DNA of 64,000 nucleotides. It comes from Seminavis robusta. Its lineage: Eukaryota; Bacillariophyta; Bacillariophyceae; Naviculales; Naviculaceae. A program made the position numbers and the translations under genes. The stretch covers positions 1 to 64,000 of the forward strand of contig CAICTM010000225.1 in NCBI GenBank assembly GCA_903772945.1. Reading direction: 5' to 3'. How positions within the stretch are numbered: position 1 is the stretch's first letter; the number at the start of each line of letters is the position of its first letter. Below are positions 53,501-62,505 of the stretch, one piece after another. The notes beneath the pieces are model-generated. The model was not told the DNA's origin. It was given only the letters and a program-made list of their open reading frames with translations, and made no database searches.

Positions 53501-54287
53501 CTGTGGCAGGAGAAGGAGCTTCAGCCGGGGTTTCTTTGGCAGCATCAGCTGGAGGATCCTCAGTGGCAGCATCCTTAGGTTCTTTTGCAGCTGTAGTTTC
53601 AGCCGGGGTTTCTTGGGCGGGAGACGGAGCTTCAACCGGGGTTGCATCCTTAGTTTCAGTTTCAGTAGGTTGAGGTGCTTCAGGTGCTTCAGGTTCCGTC
53701 GTTACTGTGTCCTTTTCAGGTTCAGTCTCGGTTGCTTGCTGGATACTTGTACTTGTAGTGCACTCTAGCAAGACAAGAGGAAGATCTGCCTGGTCTTGTA
53801 GTTCTGTACCTTCACTTGCAGCTTGTGCCTGAACTTGTAGCTTGAGTTGCACAGTACTACTAGTACTTGCAGCTAGGCCTTGTTGGTTGTCTTCTAGACG
53901 AATGGTGATGATCTTGAGATCTCCTGTACTGGTACTGGTTTCTCCTGTAGACCCTGGTAGGAATTGTACAGCAGTGTTAGGTCCCAACTTGGCCTTGAGC
54001 GCTGCATGAATGTACTGCAAAGCCGCGTGCAAACTGGAAAACTGTGTGCCTTCTGGTACAACTCCACGTAGAGATTTGTCATTGGTGATCTCGAGTGGAA
54101 ACTCTAAAAGTAGCTTCTTGAGATCCTCCGTCAAAAGAGTCTCTCCGTTCAAAGCCACGCCGCTTCGTACTGGAGGACACTCCACCACGATACTACTACT
54201 AGTAATAGCATTACTAGTAGCTTCCTCACCTTCTTCAGCTTGCGTAGTGACGTCCACAGGATCCGCCGTAGGAGGACGAGAGCCCAT
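50510..54287 (-). CDS. protein with seven helicase-associated (HA) domains and an acidic N-terminal half
   Basis: Two exons, 54287-50765 and 50655-50510, joined by a 109-nt GT-AG intron (GTAGGT...TCCAG); 1,222 residues. The second exon adds a basic tail (VKLLEARVKLKQGKLKLQLI...KPKRKSVPGSSS). Residues 180-360 are Pro/Glu/Thr/Ala-rich with degenerate TPAEAPSPA units and a Thr-Gly run from GGTACC words. Asp/Glu tracts and basic patches follow (400-505). Seven HA domains (Pfam PF03457) come after, each W..M...L..Y....G...VP......LG.WV..QR, with LDALGFxW ends: starts near residues 520, 585, 660, 735, 835, 905 and 1100. No helicase core is present. HA arrays are expanded in diatoms. They are thought to be nucleic-acid binding folds, so a nuclear DNA- or RNA-binding role is likely but unproven. 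Confidence 0.88.
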
Positions 54288-54758
54288 GGTCGTTCGCCTC
54301 TTAGTCGTCTTTTACAGTCTTCACAGCTAATTGCTTTTGGCTTTACACCACCGCTGGTTTGCTTTATCCGAAATTTCTCGTCGCTTTTTTGTGGTGTTTT
54401 GTTTGTTAGCGTACGGTAGATTGGATGGATTGGATGGTGCTGTTCGCTCCACGGTGTAAAACACGCCTGTCAGTCAAACGCAAGCCACTCGAAGTGTCGT
54501 ACCACCACCCAAAGGCAGAGACTTGAGCGACAATGACGGTTCCTGTGTCAATGTCATTCACTCACGCACACTTTCCTTGATCAATGGGGAGATGTGCGTG
54601 CAACGATTCCTTAGTGAGAACTGGTCGTGTAACATACTAACCAGCTAGGTGGTGGCTTGCTAGCTAGTAAGATACGTGATGCGCCATTATTTAGACTACA
54701 CGTACGCAAGCTGGACGGCTCATTACTTTTGAGAGAAAACTCCAGGTGTGGTTAGTAG
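54288..54758. other. promoter region of the HA-domain gene and flank of the retrotransposon
   Basis: No gene. Ends at the 3' terminus of the Ngaro-like element. Confidence 0.5.
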
Positions 54759-54880
54759 CAGCCCCTACTCTAGGCCTCTGCTGCCTCATGGTTGATTGTT
54801 GGATGTGCTAGGCAGTGAGCAGGATGGTGGCAAATGCACTTTACTAAGGGCCCCACTTTTCCTTCGCGGCATAGCGGCCT
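54759..54880 (-). repeat. split direct repeat B2 (3' end of element)
   Basis: Matches B1 from ctactctagg to gcggcct over 116 bp with one difference (ttggatgtgc here, ttggaggtgc in B1), plus the terminal cagccc. It is separated from A2 by a G-rich 17-nt spacer (54881-54897). Confidence 0.85.
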
Positions 54881-54897
54881 GGGAGGGAGTGGTGGGA

Positions 54898-55029
54898 GCC
54901 GATTAACTAACTCTATCTATCTTGTAATGACTTGACTTGTGAGGAGGTGTAGTACCTCCTCTTGATGAGTTTGTACTAGGCTATGAGCCCATTCAAGCAC
55001 ATTCCACTTGGCGCGTCAGCCTAGAATAT
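54898..55029 (-). repeat. split direct repeat A2
   Basis: 132 bp identical to A1. Contains a perfect hairpin at 54941-54961 (gaggaggt-gtagt-acctcctc). Confidence 0.9.
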
Positions 55030-55162
55030 CAGCCCCTACGGGGCTGCTACTCTAGGCCTCTGCTGCCTCATGGTTGATTGTTGGAGGTGCTAGGCAGTGA
55101 GCAGGATGGTGGCAAATGCACTTTACTAAGGGCCCCACTTTTCCTTCGCGGCATAGCGGCCT
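55030..55162 (-). repeat. split direct repeat B1
   Basis: Directly abuts A2, as the circular junction of the element predicts. Relative to B2 it carries 11 extra bases (55036-55046), which create the palindrome cagccccTACggggctg at 55030-55046. Confidence 0.85.
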
Positions 55163-55431
55163 CCGCCTCCGCCACTTGTTCCGCCATCGGTGGATGATGG
55201 GTGGGAATTGACGGTGTGAAGGCGTTGATGCGGGAGGGTTTGCATGATGAATACGTAGTGTTGATTGTGGTGGCGTTGGTTGGTTGCCAACGCTGGTTTT
55301 TGGGTAAAAAATGGACGGAGGATGGTTGTCGAGTCGGTAGGCGTTGCCTCGTTCTTGGAGTTAAGTCCTGGCGTGTTGGAGGTGCGTGAAGACTTAGTGG
55401 GCAGGGTGAGCGCCAGGCGTCGGCTTGGCAT

Positions 55432-56580
55432 TCATTCTCCTACGGCAATGTCATCGTGGATGGGCACCGTTTCATTGGGAAGGAAGGTGTAGGTGCCGTT
55501 GTTGAACATGACATTGGCGAATTGTCTCATGATGGGTTGTGCCTGCAAATGCAGGTACCGCATCATGGCATCACTGTGCCATCGGCCTAGCATGCGGATG
55601 ATGTCGCCATCGACCTTGCCGCAAAGGAGCGACATTGCTCCTCCAGCACGCAGTGATTTGGCGCTCAAATCTGCGGCTGGAATGCCAGTGCGATGGAATA
55701 GTAGCGTAGCGGTGGTGCGGATGATGTCAGTGACATCTTTGGCCTTCACGGGCACTCGGCGGTTGTTGCGGTAGTAGGACGCGATCGGGGTGTCCTTACT
55801 CGACCGTGGTTGATTGCTGGCTGTGCGTTGTGCCCTGTGGTATAGGAGTAGGCGTATTGTGGCAGTCACGGGGCAACAGAGTGGATGACCGCTGCGTCCG
55901 TGGGTAAGAACCTCATTGGTGGTTCCGTTCTTTTGCGTGGTGAAAGTGTAGGCAACAGTGGTTGCTGCCTCGATTTCGGCTGTCGGTGCCAGTAGTGGAT
56001 CCAGTCGTCGTTGGCCCAAGTAGGGTGCGACGTCTTGGATAGCAAAGGGGGTGTCATCGGTTGTTGTTCCTGTGTATTCTCCTGGTCGTAAGAGGAAGAA
56101 GAAGGCCACAGCGATGATGTTGGCGATGATCCGACGGTCGTCGTGCTGGTTGTGGTGGTAAGCTTGTTGTAGAATGTAAAGCACAATCGTGATGGGTAGA
56201 GGCTTTACTCTTGCTGGTGGAGTGTCGCGCTTCTTGTAGGCTCGGATTTGTCGTTGAATGCGTCTGATGTCCGTGGCCCCCAGGCGGGAGAACGCCTGAC
56301 CCACGGCTCTAAGTGCGTCCTCCACTGTTCTAGCCCGTACTGGTCGACCACTGGGGGCGATTCTGCCATCTCTGTAGCGTTGTCCGAAGACCTGGAGAAT
56401 GGGGACTGGGTCGTAGATTGATCGGAGGAACGGATCGATGTCGTGTTCCACGCAGAATTGGTCCCATCGTTCCCAATGATGATCCATGGCTCTGGCTCGT
56501 TTAGAAGTGACTCCGGCTCTGATCGCCTCTTGAACAAGGCCGAGATCAGACTGGAATGCATCGTGTTTTGAAGGTGGCAT
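55432..56580 (-). CDS. tyrosine recombinase of the Ngaro-like element
   Basis: The likely start is ATG 56580 (MPPSKHDAFQSDLGLVQEAI), 382 residues; the open frame upstream begins with TTG. It overlaps the 3' end of the RT ORF by about 375 bp in another frame. An N-terminal SAM-like DNA-binding part (RARAMDHHWERWDQFCVEHD) precedes the catalytic domain, with FFFLLRPGEYTGT (first catalytic Arg), AKSLRAGGAMSLL (second Arg box; the usual His is Lys here) and RMLGRWHSDAMMRYLHLQ, which holds the final His/Trp position and the nucleophilic Tyr. Such recombinases insert circular element DNA. The gene is followed by B1. Confidence 0.88.
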   Translation of the reverse strand: MPPSKHDAFQSDLGLVQEAIRAGVTSKRARAMDHHWERWDQFCVEHDIDPFLRSIYDPVPILQVFGQRYRDGRIAPSGRPVRARTVEDALRAVGQAFSRLGATDIRRIQRQIRAYKKRDTPPARVKPLPITIVLYILQQAYHHNQHDDRRIIANIIAVAFFFLLRPGEYTGTTTDDTPFAIQDVAPYLGQRRLDPLLAPTAEIEAATTVAYTFTTQKNGTTNEVLTHGRSGHPLCCPVTATIRLLLYHRAQRTASNQPRSSKDTPIASYYRNNRRVPVKAKDVTDIIRTTATLLFHRTGIPAADLSAKSLRAGGAMSLLCGKVDGDIIRMLGRWHSDAMMRYLHLQAQPIMRQFANVMFNNGTYTFLPNETVPIHDDIAVGE

Positions 56581-58877
56581 AGCGTCCAAGAGGTTGCCTG
56601 TGGAAAATGAGTATTGAAGTGTGAGACAAGTTCTGCATCGGTCCAATGCCACGCTCTGGAACAAATGTCAGCCATGACGTTGGCCCAGCCAGGAATGTAG
56701 TCGTGAAGCGGTAGATACCGATGGTGGCGTTGGTGTAGTGACTGCATTCGGAGGAGGTAGGCAGCAGGGCCTGTTGTTGTTGTTGATCCCTTGCGTTGCC
56801 AGAAGACGGTAGGGGTGTTGTCATAACAGTTGTGGACGGTGTGCTCTCGGATGTCACAAGCCTGGGCTAGGACGTCTATGTGCGCCACAGATCCGGCGAG
56901 CTCTAGATCACTGTTGGTGATCGGTCCACGTGGATTTTCGAAGGACGACAAGTTCCGTTCCACTTTCTTGTTGAATCGCGCTCTCCAAAGGATGGGTTTT
57001 GTTCCGTGGATTGTTGGTATAAAATGCACTCCTCCCATCCCTTTCCCCGAGGCGTCACAAGCTCCCATTGTAGATGGGTTGCGGTTCGGTACGACTTCAC
57101 CTAGCCTAGTCGGACGGCTGTTAATGTCGTGTGCTAGCCACTTGAAGTCGGCTAGGAAGTCGTGGACCTGTCTGGTGAGACGCAGACGGTGGCCGGTTGC
57201 TTCCTCGTGCCGGAAGGCCTCTTGCAGGGTGCAGAATAGTCCTCTAGCTCCTGGAATGGCGATGACCATCGATCGTAGCTCTCCAAGGACTTTGTGCCAC
57301 TGCCGAGTCGCAATTCGCCTCTGCGTGGGTTTTACGCTGTCCAGGATCTCCAGCAACCGGTCCTTCCGGTGCTGTGGGAGTTCCACTGTGTTGGTAATGG
57401 AGTCGATGATCCAGCCTAGGATTGTTTTCCGTGTAGCCCAGCATGCGTCTCCTTTCTTTAGCTTTTTGACGGATGCTGGTTCTTGCCGGTGCTCCGTGTC
57501 ATTGGGATCCAGACCTCTGAATATCTGATCCAGGGCGTGTAAGAGAATCCTCTTTGTTCGCCGCCGTTTCCATCGATTCCCTTGTGTCAGCCCAATAAAA
57601 TCGTCCACGTAGACATCCCAGTAGTGCACTGGTCTCTTGCCGTGGGCTACCGGGTGTGCCGCGTGATTGGGTTGTGGCAAGGAGGTGGTGCCCTGCGGCC
57701 GTGGCTCGTTGACTGCTTTGGGGCTCGCACTTGCGTCTTCAGTAGGTGGCGTTTCGGATACGACCTCGAGACGGTGTGGCTTCGGTTGATGTGTGTTGTC
57801 GGCTATGTTGGCATTGGCCAAGTCGGCTACAGTCTCGGTTGCAGCACTAAAATTCGGTGGGGACTCCTTCCAGCCCATTGGTAGCACGAGAGGGAATGCA
57901 ATCATTGGCTCCTCTCCGTCCCTGGCTGGAAACAACATCCCCAGCTTTGGGATGTCGTCGGCTTGAATCCATACCCGGTAGAAGCCATCTGCTATGTCTA
58001 CTTTTGACATGAACACCGGCCCGTGCCGTGGGTTTGCTTGGTGCACTTTGGTCATCACTCGCTGCAAGGCTTTGCCAAACTGCATGGCTTCCATTGGTGC
58101 TGTTTCCTCAGTTTCCCCGTTGACTCCGAAGAACGTGTAGTCGCATATTGTTCTCGGTCGTCTCTCTCGCTGTGGCACCACGCCGAGTGGGCTCAGCCGT
58201 AGATCCGGAAGCTGATCCTTGATCAAGTTGTAGGGCAGTAGTGTCCAGTGCCCTTTGTTGATCATTCCCACAAATTCTTCTCGCAGGAATTCGGTGTGTT
58301 CTCGGGCTGATTTGTGTGGTCCTCGCTTCAGTGCTTCCTCTATCCGTTCGGTGGTCCATGGGGCTGTTGCCATCGTGACTGGTGCACCTTTGCGTCTGAA
58401 CTCGTCCAGTAGAGGGCCTGCTGGATGGGGTATGTCGGCCACATCCACGTGAAAATCACTGACGATGTCTCTTGACTCCTTCACGAAGGCGGACCAATTG
58501 TCGGCCTTCCTGAAGCGGTCAGAGGCGGCAGCTACCAGTCGATCGAGTTCGTCTGGGGCGTTGGTTGTGTGTTGTTGTGGCGTGGCAGTCTCGGACTGCC
58601 TTTGCGGTTTGTTGTTGTGGCGACTCTCGTGCGAGTCGAGCCCATCGTGTTGGGCGTTGGTCGTTGGTGTAGAATTTGCGGGTATCCGTGCTGGCGGTCG
58701 TTGGTCCCGTGGCTCCAGCTCGGTTGCTCTTGCCGTGGTGTGGTCGGTCTCGGTTGACGTCTCTCGTGGTTGGTTTGCCGGTTGTATGGCATGTGCATTC
58801 GGTGCTGCACTAGTTGGGTTGCGTGTTGGCTGAACCTGTGGAGACGTCGAAGTGGGCTGGACAGAGGGCGTAGACAT
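56205..58877 (-). CDS. reverse transcriptase and RNase H of the Ngaro-like element
   Basis: The first ATG is at 58877 (MSTPSVQPTSTSPQVQPTRN), giving 890 residues; the frame is open to 59015 without an ATG. A 150-residue Pro/Thr/Gln/Asn-rich lead precedes the RT domain. RT motifs: SKVDIADGFYRVWIQ (first catalytic Asp), LPMGWKESPPNFS, and HYWDVYVDDFIGLT (YVDD). The RNase H domain follows: MGACDASGKGMGGVHFI, then ITNSDLELAGSVAHIDVLAQ, a CYDNTPTVFW box and GWANVMADICSRAW. All acidic catalytic positions of both domains appear present. No protease, integrase or methyltransferase is recognised. Translation may start by reinitiation after the gag ORF. Confidence 0.9.
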   Translation of the reverse strand: MSTPSVQPTSTSPQVQPTRNPTSAAPNAHAIQPANQPRETSTETDHTTARATELEPRDQRPPARIPANSTPTTNAQHDGLDSHESRHNNKPQRQSETATPQQHTTNAPDELDRLVAAASDRFRKADNWSAFVKESRDIVSDFHVDVADIPHPAGPLLDEFRRKGAPVTMATAPWTTERIEEALKRGPHKSAREHTEFLREEFVGMINKGHWTLLPYNLIKDQLPDLRLSPLGVVPQRERRPRTICDYTFFGVNGETEETAPMEAMQFGKALQRVMTKVHQANPRHGPVFMSKVDIADGFYRVWIQADDIPKLGMLFPARDGEEPMIAFPLVLPMGWKESPPNFSAATETVADLANANIADNTHQPKPHRLEVVSETPPTEDASASPKAVNEPRPQGTTSLPQPNHAAHPVAHGKRPVHYWDVYVDDFIGLTQGNRWKRRRTKRILLHALDQIFRGLDPNDTEHRQEPASVKKLKKGDACWATRKTILGWIIDSITNTVELPQHRKDRLLEILDSVKPTQRRIATRQWHKVLGELRSMVIAIPGARGLFCTLQEAFRHEEATGHRLRLTRQVHDFLADFKWLAHDINSRPTRLGEVVPNRNPSTMGACDASGKGMGGVHFIPTIHGTKPILWRARFNKKVERNLSSFENPRGPITNSDLELAGSVAHIDVLAQACDIREHTVHNCYDNTPTVFWQRKGSTTTTGPAAYLLRMQSLHQRHHRYLPLHDYIPGWANVMADICSRAWHWTDAELVSHFNTHFPQATSWTLCHLQNTMHSSLISALFKRRSEPESLLNEPEPWIIIGNDGTNSAWNTTSIRSSDQSTTQSPFSRSSDNATEMAESPPVVDQYGLEQWRTHLEPWVRRSPAWGPRTSDAFNDKSEPTRSATLHQQE

Positions 58878-59060
58878 GTTCTGTTCTACTAGAGCTGACG
58901 GAGCAATCGCGCTGGGTAACTCACCTAGTTGACTACTAGCAGCAGGTACATTAAAATGACTTCTACTATGATTCAAACTATGGGGGGCAGCCCTTGGCGA
59001 CACCTTCGGTGTCACAGGCTCGGCTAGTCGTTCACGATGTTGGGAACGATCTGGCCTGCC

Positions 59061-59089
59061 GGTGTCTCAGGCGTAGGCCCTGAGACACC
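59061..59089. other. hairpin between gag and RT ORFs
   Basis: ggtgtctcag (59061-59070) pairs perfectly with ctgagacacc (59080-59089) around a 9-nt loop. A second small hairpin (gacacc-ttc-ggtgtc) lies at about 58999-59013. Both fall in the roughly 340-nt space between the gag stop and the RT ATG, where they could affect translation of the second ORF. Confidence 0.6.
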
Positions 59090-59213
59090 AATTGTGCAGG
59101 TTGGTGGTTTCTTCCGGTGTGTTGGCAACGTGGTCATTGACGCGTTGGCAGGTGTTGTAGCATCTGCCCGTGATGTGCCACGAGACGCAACAGTCAACCC
59201 GGTTGCCACCTCT

Positions 59214-61193
59214 TTAGACTTGGGGCGGATTTTCACCGGCAAGGACGATGGCATCACGTACCCGTCTGGTTCGTATGTTGTTGGCTAGTGGAGTATTTCC
59301 CACGTAGCGAGGATCCCGGTTGGGATTTCGGATGGTCTGCCGAGCGTTGTTGTTTCGATCGGCCTGAGCTCCGGCACCATCGTTGTTGTTGTTGTTGTTG
59401 TTGTTGGCCGGTGGAGGACGATTAACTCGTCCACCGTTTCCACCGCTAGTTCCGGTTGGGTTGCCGCGAAGCCTGACTAGAGCCGGTATGTTGTCGACGG
59501 AAGGCGCCCAGCTCAAGTTGTTACTTTCTTCAAAAGCGGACAGTCCTGCCAGTAGATTGGGGCCTGAAAGGCTGGTGGTAGTGCGTACCGCCATCTGTCG
59601 TACAAAGTAGGCTCTGTACACCAGTTGAACGTGCAGAACCATGACAGCCGGAGCGAGTCGCTGGCCATACGTGCGATTGAACGCGGCCTGTAGTGGTGGG
59701 GCGATTCGCTCGTACTCCAACAAGAACGCTTGGTAGGCTGTCACGTTAGCGTGCTCGTGTCCGAATATCATTCCGAGGATGGGGGCGTAGCACTTGAGCT
59801 GTGACGTTGCTTCGGTCCAATCCTGAGGGATGTATCCACTTGGGTTCTTCATCTGCTTCGCATCTGTTGCGCTTATACTGTTGCTCACCGGATCCCCACT
59901 CATGTCGTACTGGTCGGCTCGGGCGGTATCTTCTGCGAGCTGGCGTTGTCCCTCATTCGACATTGCTCCTGGTGGAGTGATGCTAAAGGGCAACAAACCG
60001 GTCCCGATGGCGTAAAATGCGTCGCCTTGTAGCTTCCAGCTTTTCAGGGCGATGGTTTGTTGTGGGGAGATGAGGGGAGCATTAAATCCTAGTTGGCCTG
60101 CTACGGTATCGGTCTCATGCTGGATGAGCATTCGTTCTGACGTGCCGGTTGTTCGTCCGGCTAGTTCGTGGTAGATGGGTGGGAGCTCTTCATCCGTTTG
60201 TGCTCCCGTGAGCAGGAGTAGGCGGTCGGTCACCCGTTCCTTGAACCGTTCGCGGGCCTCCTTAGGGCGGCTGGCTTCTGTTCGACGTTTGTCCACATCA
60301 TCGCGTGCTAGTCGCGACTCTGCTACCAAATCGTGGATTCCCTGGGCCATCTGTTGTAGTGCTGGGTCATGTGGAGTAGTGGTGACGGGGTTTAGCCCTG
60401 TCAGCTGACGAAGTAGTACGTTGCTGCGTCGGTGGTTGTGTACTTGGGGTGTTGGCACCAAGGTGTTGACTCCCACGGTGTTGTGCATGACTCTCGAATG
60501 AGTTGATTGTGGGGTGGCCTTGGTCGATGCCATCATCAAGAAAGTCAGCAGCGGGAGATAGTGTGCATCGTTGTTGTTGCCATGCGAGTGTGCGTACACC
60601 ACCTCAAAGGCTCTCCTGGCTGTGAAGCGCTTGCCCATTAGTAGGCTCACCATTTCGAATGGGATGAACATTGCCTTTCGGACCACCACAGTCTGTGTGT
60701 TGGCGTCGGCGTCGGTGAATGGTCCGAGTAGGTCCACATTGGGGTTGTCGTTGAAAGCTTCCATGTGTCGCTCGGGTGTGGAAGAGATGATGGTTTGGGC
60801 TGTGACATCCAGTTGTGTCTCCATGAAGCCCACGGTCTGGATATCCACGCCCAGGACCTCATCCACGTAGCAAAAAGTTTGTCGTCTCTCGGGGGCAGCA
60901 GGTGCTCCTGGGTCTCCTGGATGTCGAAGGAAGCCATGGAGTACATGCAGTCTTCCGCCTGGTGTTTGCCCGTCCTGGACCATCACTGCTACACCTCCGA
61001 TGGGGGCAGTGAAGTCATCTAGGATCTCTTGGTGGAGCTCGGCGGTAGGCGTCGGTACGTTGATGGCCCTCCACTGTAGCATGATGCGGTAAGATCGATC
61101 TTGGGCGTCGTCGAAGGTAGGTCCAAGAGGATTGAGCGTTGGGTCATCGTAGAGGGACCTGTAGGTTTTTGGTCCGGTGCCTGGGTCTGCCAT
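59214..61193 (-). CDS. gag-like ORF1 of the Ngaro-like element
   Basis: A protein of 659 residues from ATG 61193 (MADPGTGPKTYRSLYDDPTL). It is the first ORF after repeat A1 and so in the gag position. The main part is a helical, weakly conserved domain: MFIPFEMVSLLMGKRFTARR, then a charged coiled coil (RPKEARERFKERVTDRLLLL) and TEATSQLKCYAPILGMIFGH. The C-terminus is basic and Gly/Asn-rich, with eight consecutive Asn coded by a GTT/AAC microsatellite and several Arg-rich patches; there is no CCHC knuckle. RNA binding through the basic tail is inferred. Confidence 0.8.
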   Translation of the reverse strand: MADPGTGPKTYRSLYDDPTLNPLGPTFDDAQDRSYRIMLQWRAINVPTPTAELHQEILDDFTAPIGGVAVMVQDGQTPGGRLHVLHGFLRHPGDPGAPAAPERRQTFCYVDEVLGVDIQTVGFMETQLDVTAQTIISSTPERHMEAFNDNPNVDLLGPFTDADANTQTVVVRKAMFIPFEMVSLLMGKRFTARRAFEVVYAHSHGNNNDAHYLPLLTFLMMASTKATPQSTHSRVMHNTVGVNTLVPTPQVHNHRRSNVLLRQLTGLNPVTTTPHDPALQQMAQGIHDLVAESRLARDDVDKRRTEASRPKEARERFKERVTDRLLLLTGAQTDEELPPIYHELAGRTTGTSERMLIQHETDTVAGQLGFNAPLISPQQTIALKSWKLQGDAFYAIGTGLLPFSITPPGAMSNEGQRQLAEDTARADQYDMSGDPVSNSISATDAKQMKNPSGYIPQDWTEATSQLKCYAPILGMIFGHEHANVTAYQAFLLEYERIAPPLQAAFNRTYGQRLAPAVMVLHVQLVYRAYFVRQMAVRTTTSLSGPNLLAGLSAFEESNNLSWAPSVDNIPALVRLRGNPTGTSGGNGGRVNRPPPANNNNNNNNDGAGAQADRNNNARQTIRNPNRDPRYVGNTPLANNIRTRRVRDAIVLAGENPPQV

Positions 61194-61300
61194 GGTCGAT
61201 TCCGATGGCTCGGACCTGTCCGGACTGTTAGCCTACAGTGAGGTTGGCCCTAAGAGGGGCTGACGGATAGGACGAATAGGTTGACTCAATGTATACTTCA

Positions 61301-61432
61301 GCCGATTAACTAACTCTATCTATCTTGTAATGACTTGACTTGTGAGGAGGTGTAGTACCTCCTCTTGATGAGTTTGTACTAGGCTATGAGCCCATTCAAG
61401 CACATTCCACTTGGCGCGTCAGCCTAGAATAT
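61301..61432 (-). repeat. split direct repeat A1 (5' end of element)
   Basis: 132 bp identical to A2, with the same internal hairpin. It marks the 5' terminus of the element. Confidence 0.9.
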
Positions 61433-61941
61433 TGATTACTGGAGGAGTCGCCTTTTTTTAGAGCAAATTCCGCACCTCTCCTTAATCAACTTCAACCGTT
61501 TCTTGATTGTTGATTTTGTAGGACTTACGACTTTGAGACCTTTCAATCCCACTTTTTTCAAAATCAGGAAAGTGACAGTCACGCACGACAATGGCTGCGG
61601 TCGGCAGTCGGCAGGGAGACAGGGAGACCTCTTTGAGGCTCAAGCGCGTTTCGTTCATTTCGTGCTGTTCCGTTCCGGCACGATAAAGGTAACCACCGCC
61701 GGTACATTTCAAGTTAGCGTAACAAGGTATGCACATGTATGTACCGGGGAGGCTCCTACTAGATCCTTATGCACCGGTATAGCCAGGGTGTCAGCAAAGT
61801 ACGGTAGTCGAAGTTTGAATGCATTCTGCCTTCCTGACACTGACAAGAAGCAACAAGAGCATAGACAATCAAAAGGGAAGCAAATCAGAGCAAGGCAAAA
61901 TCAAGGCAAGGCCAGGCCAGGATCCAACAACAACATCCAGC
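61433..61941. other. intergenic, no separate gene recognised
   Basis: Upstream region of the membrane-protein gene at 61942, including an in-frame extension to an earlier ATG at 61819. Confidence 0.45.
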
Positions 61942-62505
61942 ATGACAATGCTGGCAAACCAGAAACAGAAGGCTGTGCTTTGCGGCATTTTGTTGGGACT
62001 AAGCATCCAGTTGTGCTCCATCGGTGGGGGTGTCCAACAAGCTCAATGGAATGATAAGTGGGGCGTAGAACCAGCACAGATTCAACAACTATGCAGCGGA
62101 TTATATGGTGTTTTGATTGCCGCCATGGGTCTTCGTCTCTGCTTGGTCAATGCCCTCTTGATTGTACGGAACATGGGTTCCAGCTCAAGCCAAGCCAATC
62201 AAACCCAGGCCAACTTGTCACTGGATTGGGCTGTCTTGATGGGGTTCTTGCTTGCCAGTGTTGTGGTGGAAATCCTTCGACTCATATTGTTCTATGACAC
62301 AGCTCTGGTTACCAATGCTGCAATCAAAATATTCCTGTATGTCTCCATTCTATTCTTTGGCTATTGCTTTGCTGTTAGCCAGGAACAGACCAAAGATGAC
62401 GATGAGAATGATGATCTTGTTGTTGATACTGATGATCCAGAGATCGGCCAGGCAGGTGATGCCGGAGACAACGAAATCACCACTTGCCATGTCAGGCTGG
62501 TGTAG
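61942..62505 (+). CDS. four-helix membrane protein, tandem paralog 1
   Basis: The start is taken at ATG 61942 (MTMLANQKQKAVLCGILLGL), 187 residues, because similarity with the downstream paralog begins here; an in-frame ATG at 61819 would add 41 polar residues. Four hydrophobic helices: VLCGILLGLSIQLCSIGGGV, YGVLIAAMGLRLCLVNALLIV, LDWAVLMGFLLASVVVEILR and AIKIFLYVSILFFGYCFAVS. An acidic tail (KDDDENDDLVVDTDDPEIG) follows. One N-glycosylation-type site (NQT) lies in the loop between helices two and three. The family is not recognised; the topology is tetraspan-like, without tetraspanin Cys motifs. A second copy lies at 63580. Confidence 0.7.
   Translation: MTMLANQKQKAVLCGILLGLSIQLCSIGGGVQQAQWNDKWGVEPAQIQQLCSGLYGVLIAAMGLRLCLVNALLIVRNMGSSSSQANQTQANLSLDWAVLMGFLLASVVVEILRLILFYDTALVTNAAIKIFLYVSILFFGYCFAVSQEQTKDDDENDDLVVDTDDPEIGQAGDAGDNEITTCHVRLV

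Larger units (their letters stand above)
54759..61432 (-). mobile_element. Ngaro-like (DIRS-order) tyrosine-recombinase retrotransposon, apparently complete
   Basis: About 6.7 kb, oriented on the minus strand. Order: repeat A1 (61432-61301), gag-like ORF, RT/RNase H ORF, tyrosine recombinase ORF, then B1 (55162-55030), A2 (55029-54898), B2 (54880-54759). A1 and A2 are identical over 132 bp. B1 and B2 differ by one substitution and an 11-nt insertion. This A1-body-B1A2B2 layout is the split direct repeat arrangement of PAT/Ngaro elements, which integrate circular DNA by a tyrosine recombinase, lack integrase and protease, and make no target duplication; none is seen here. No methyltransferase-like region was noticed after RNase H, which favours Ngaro over PAT/DIRS. 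Intact ORFs and near-identical repeats suggest recent insertion. Confidence 0.9.

Noticed and set aside
58465-58833. plus-strand open frames opposite the RT ORF
   Set aside because: Antisense of the Pro/Thr-rich leader of the retrotransposon RT protein.
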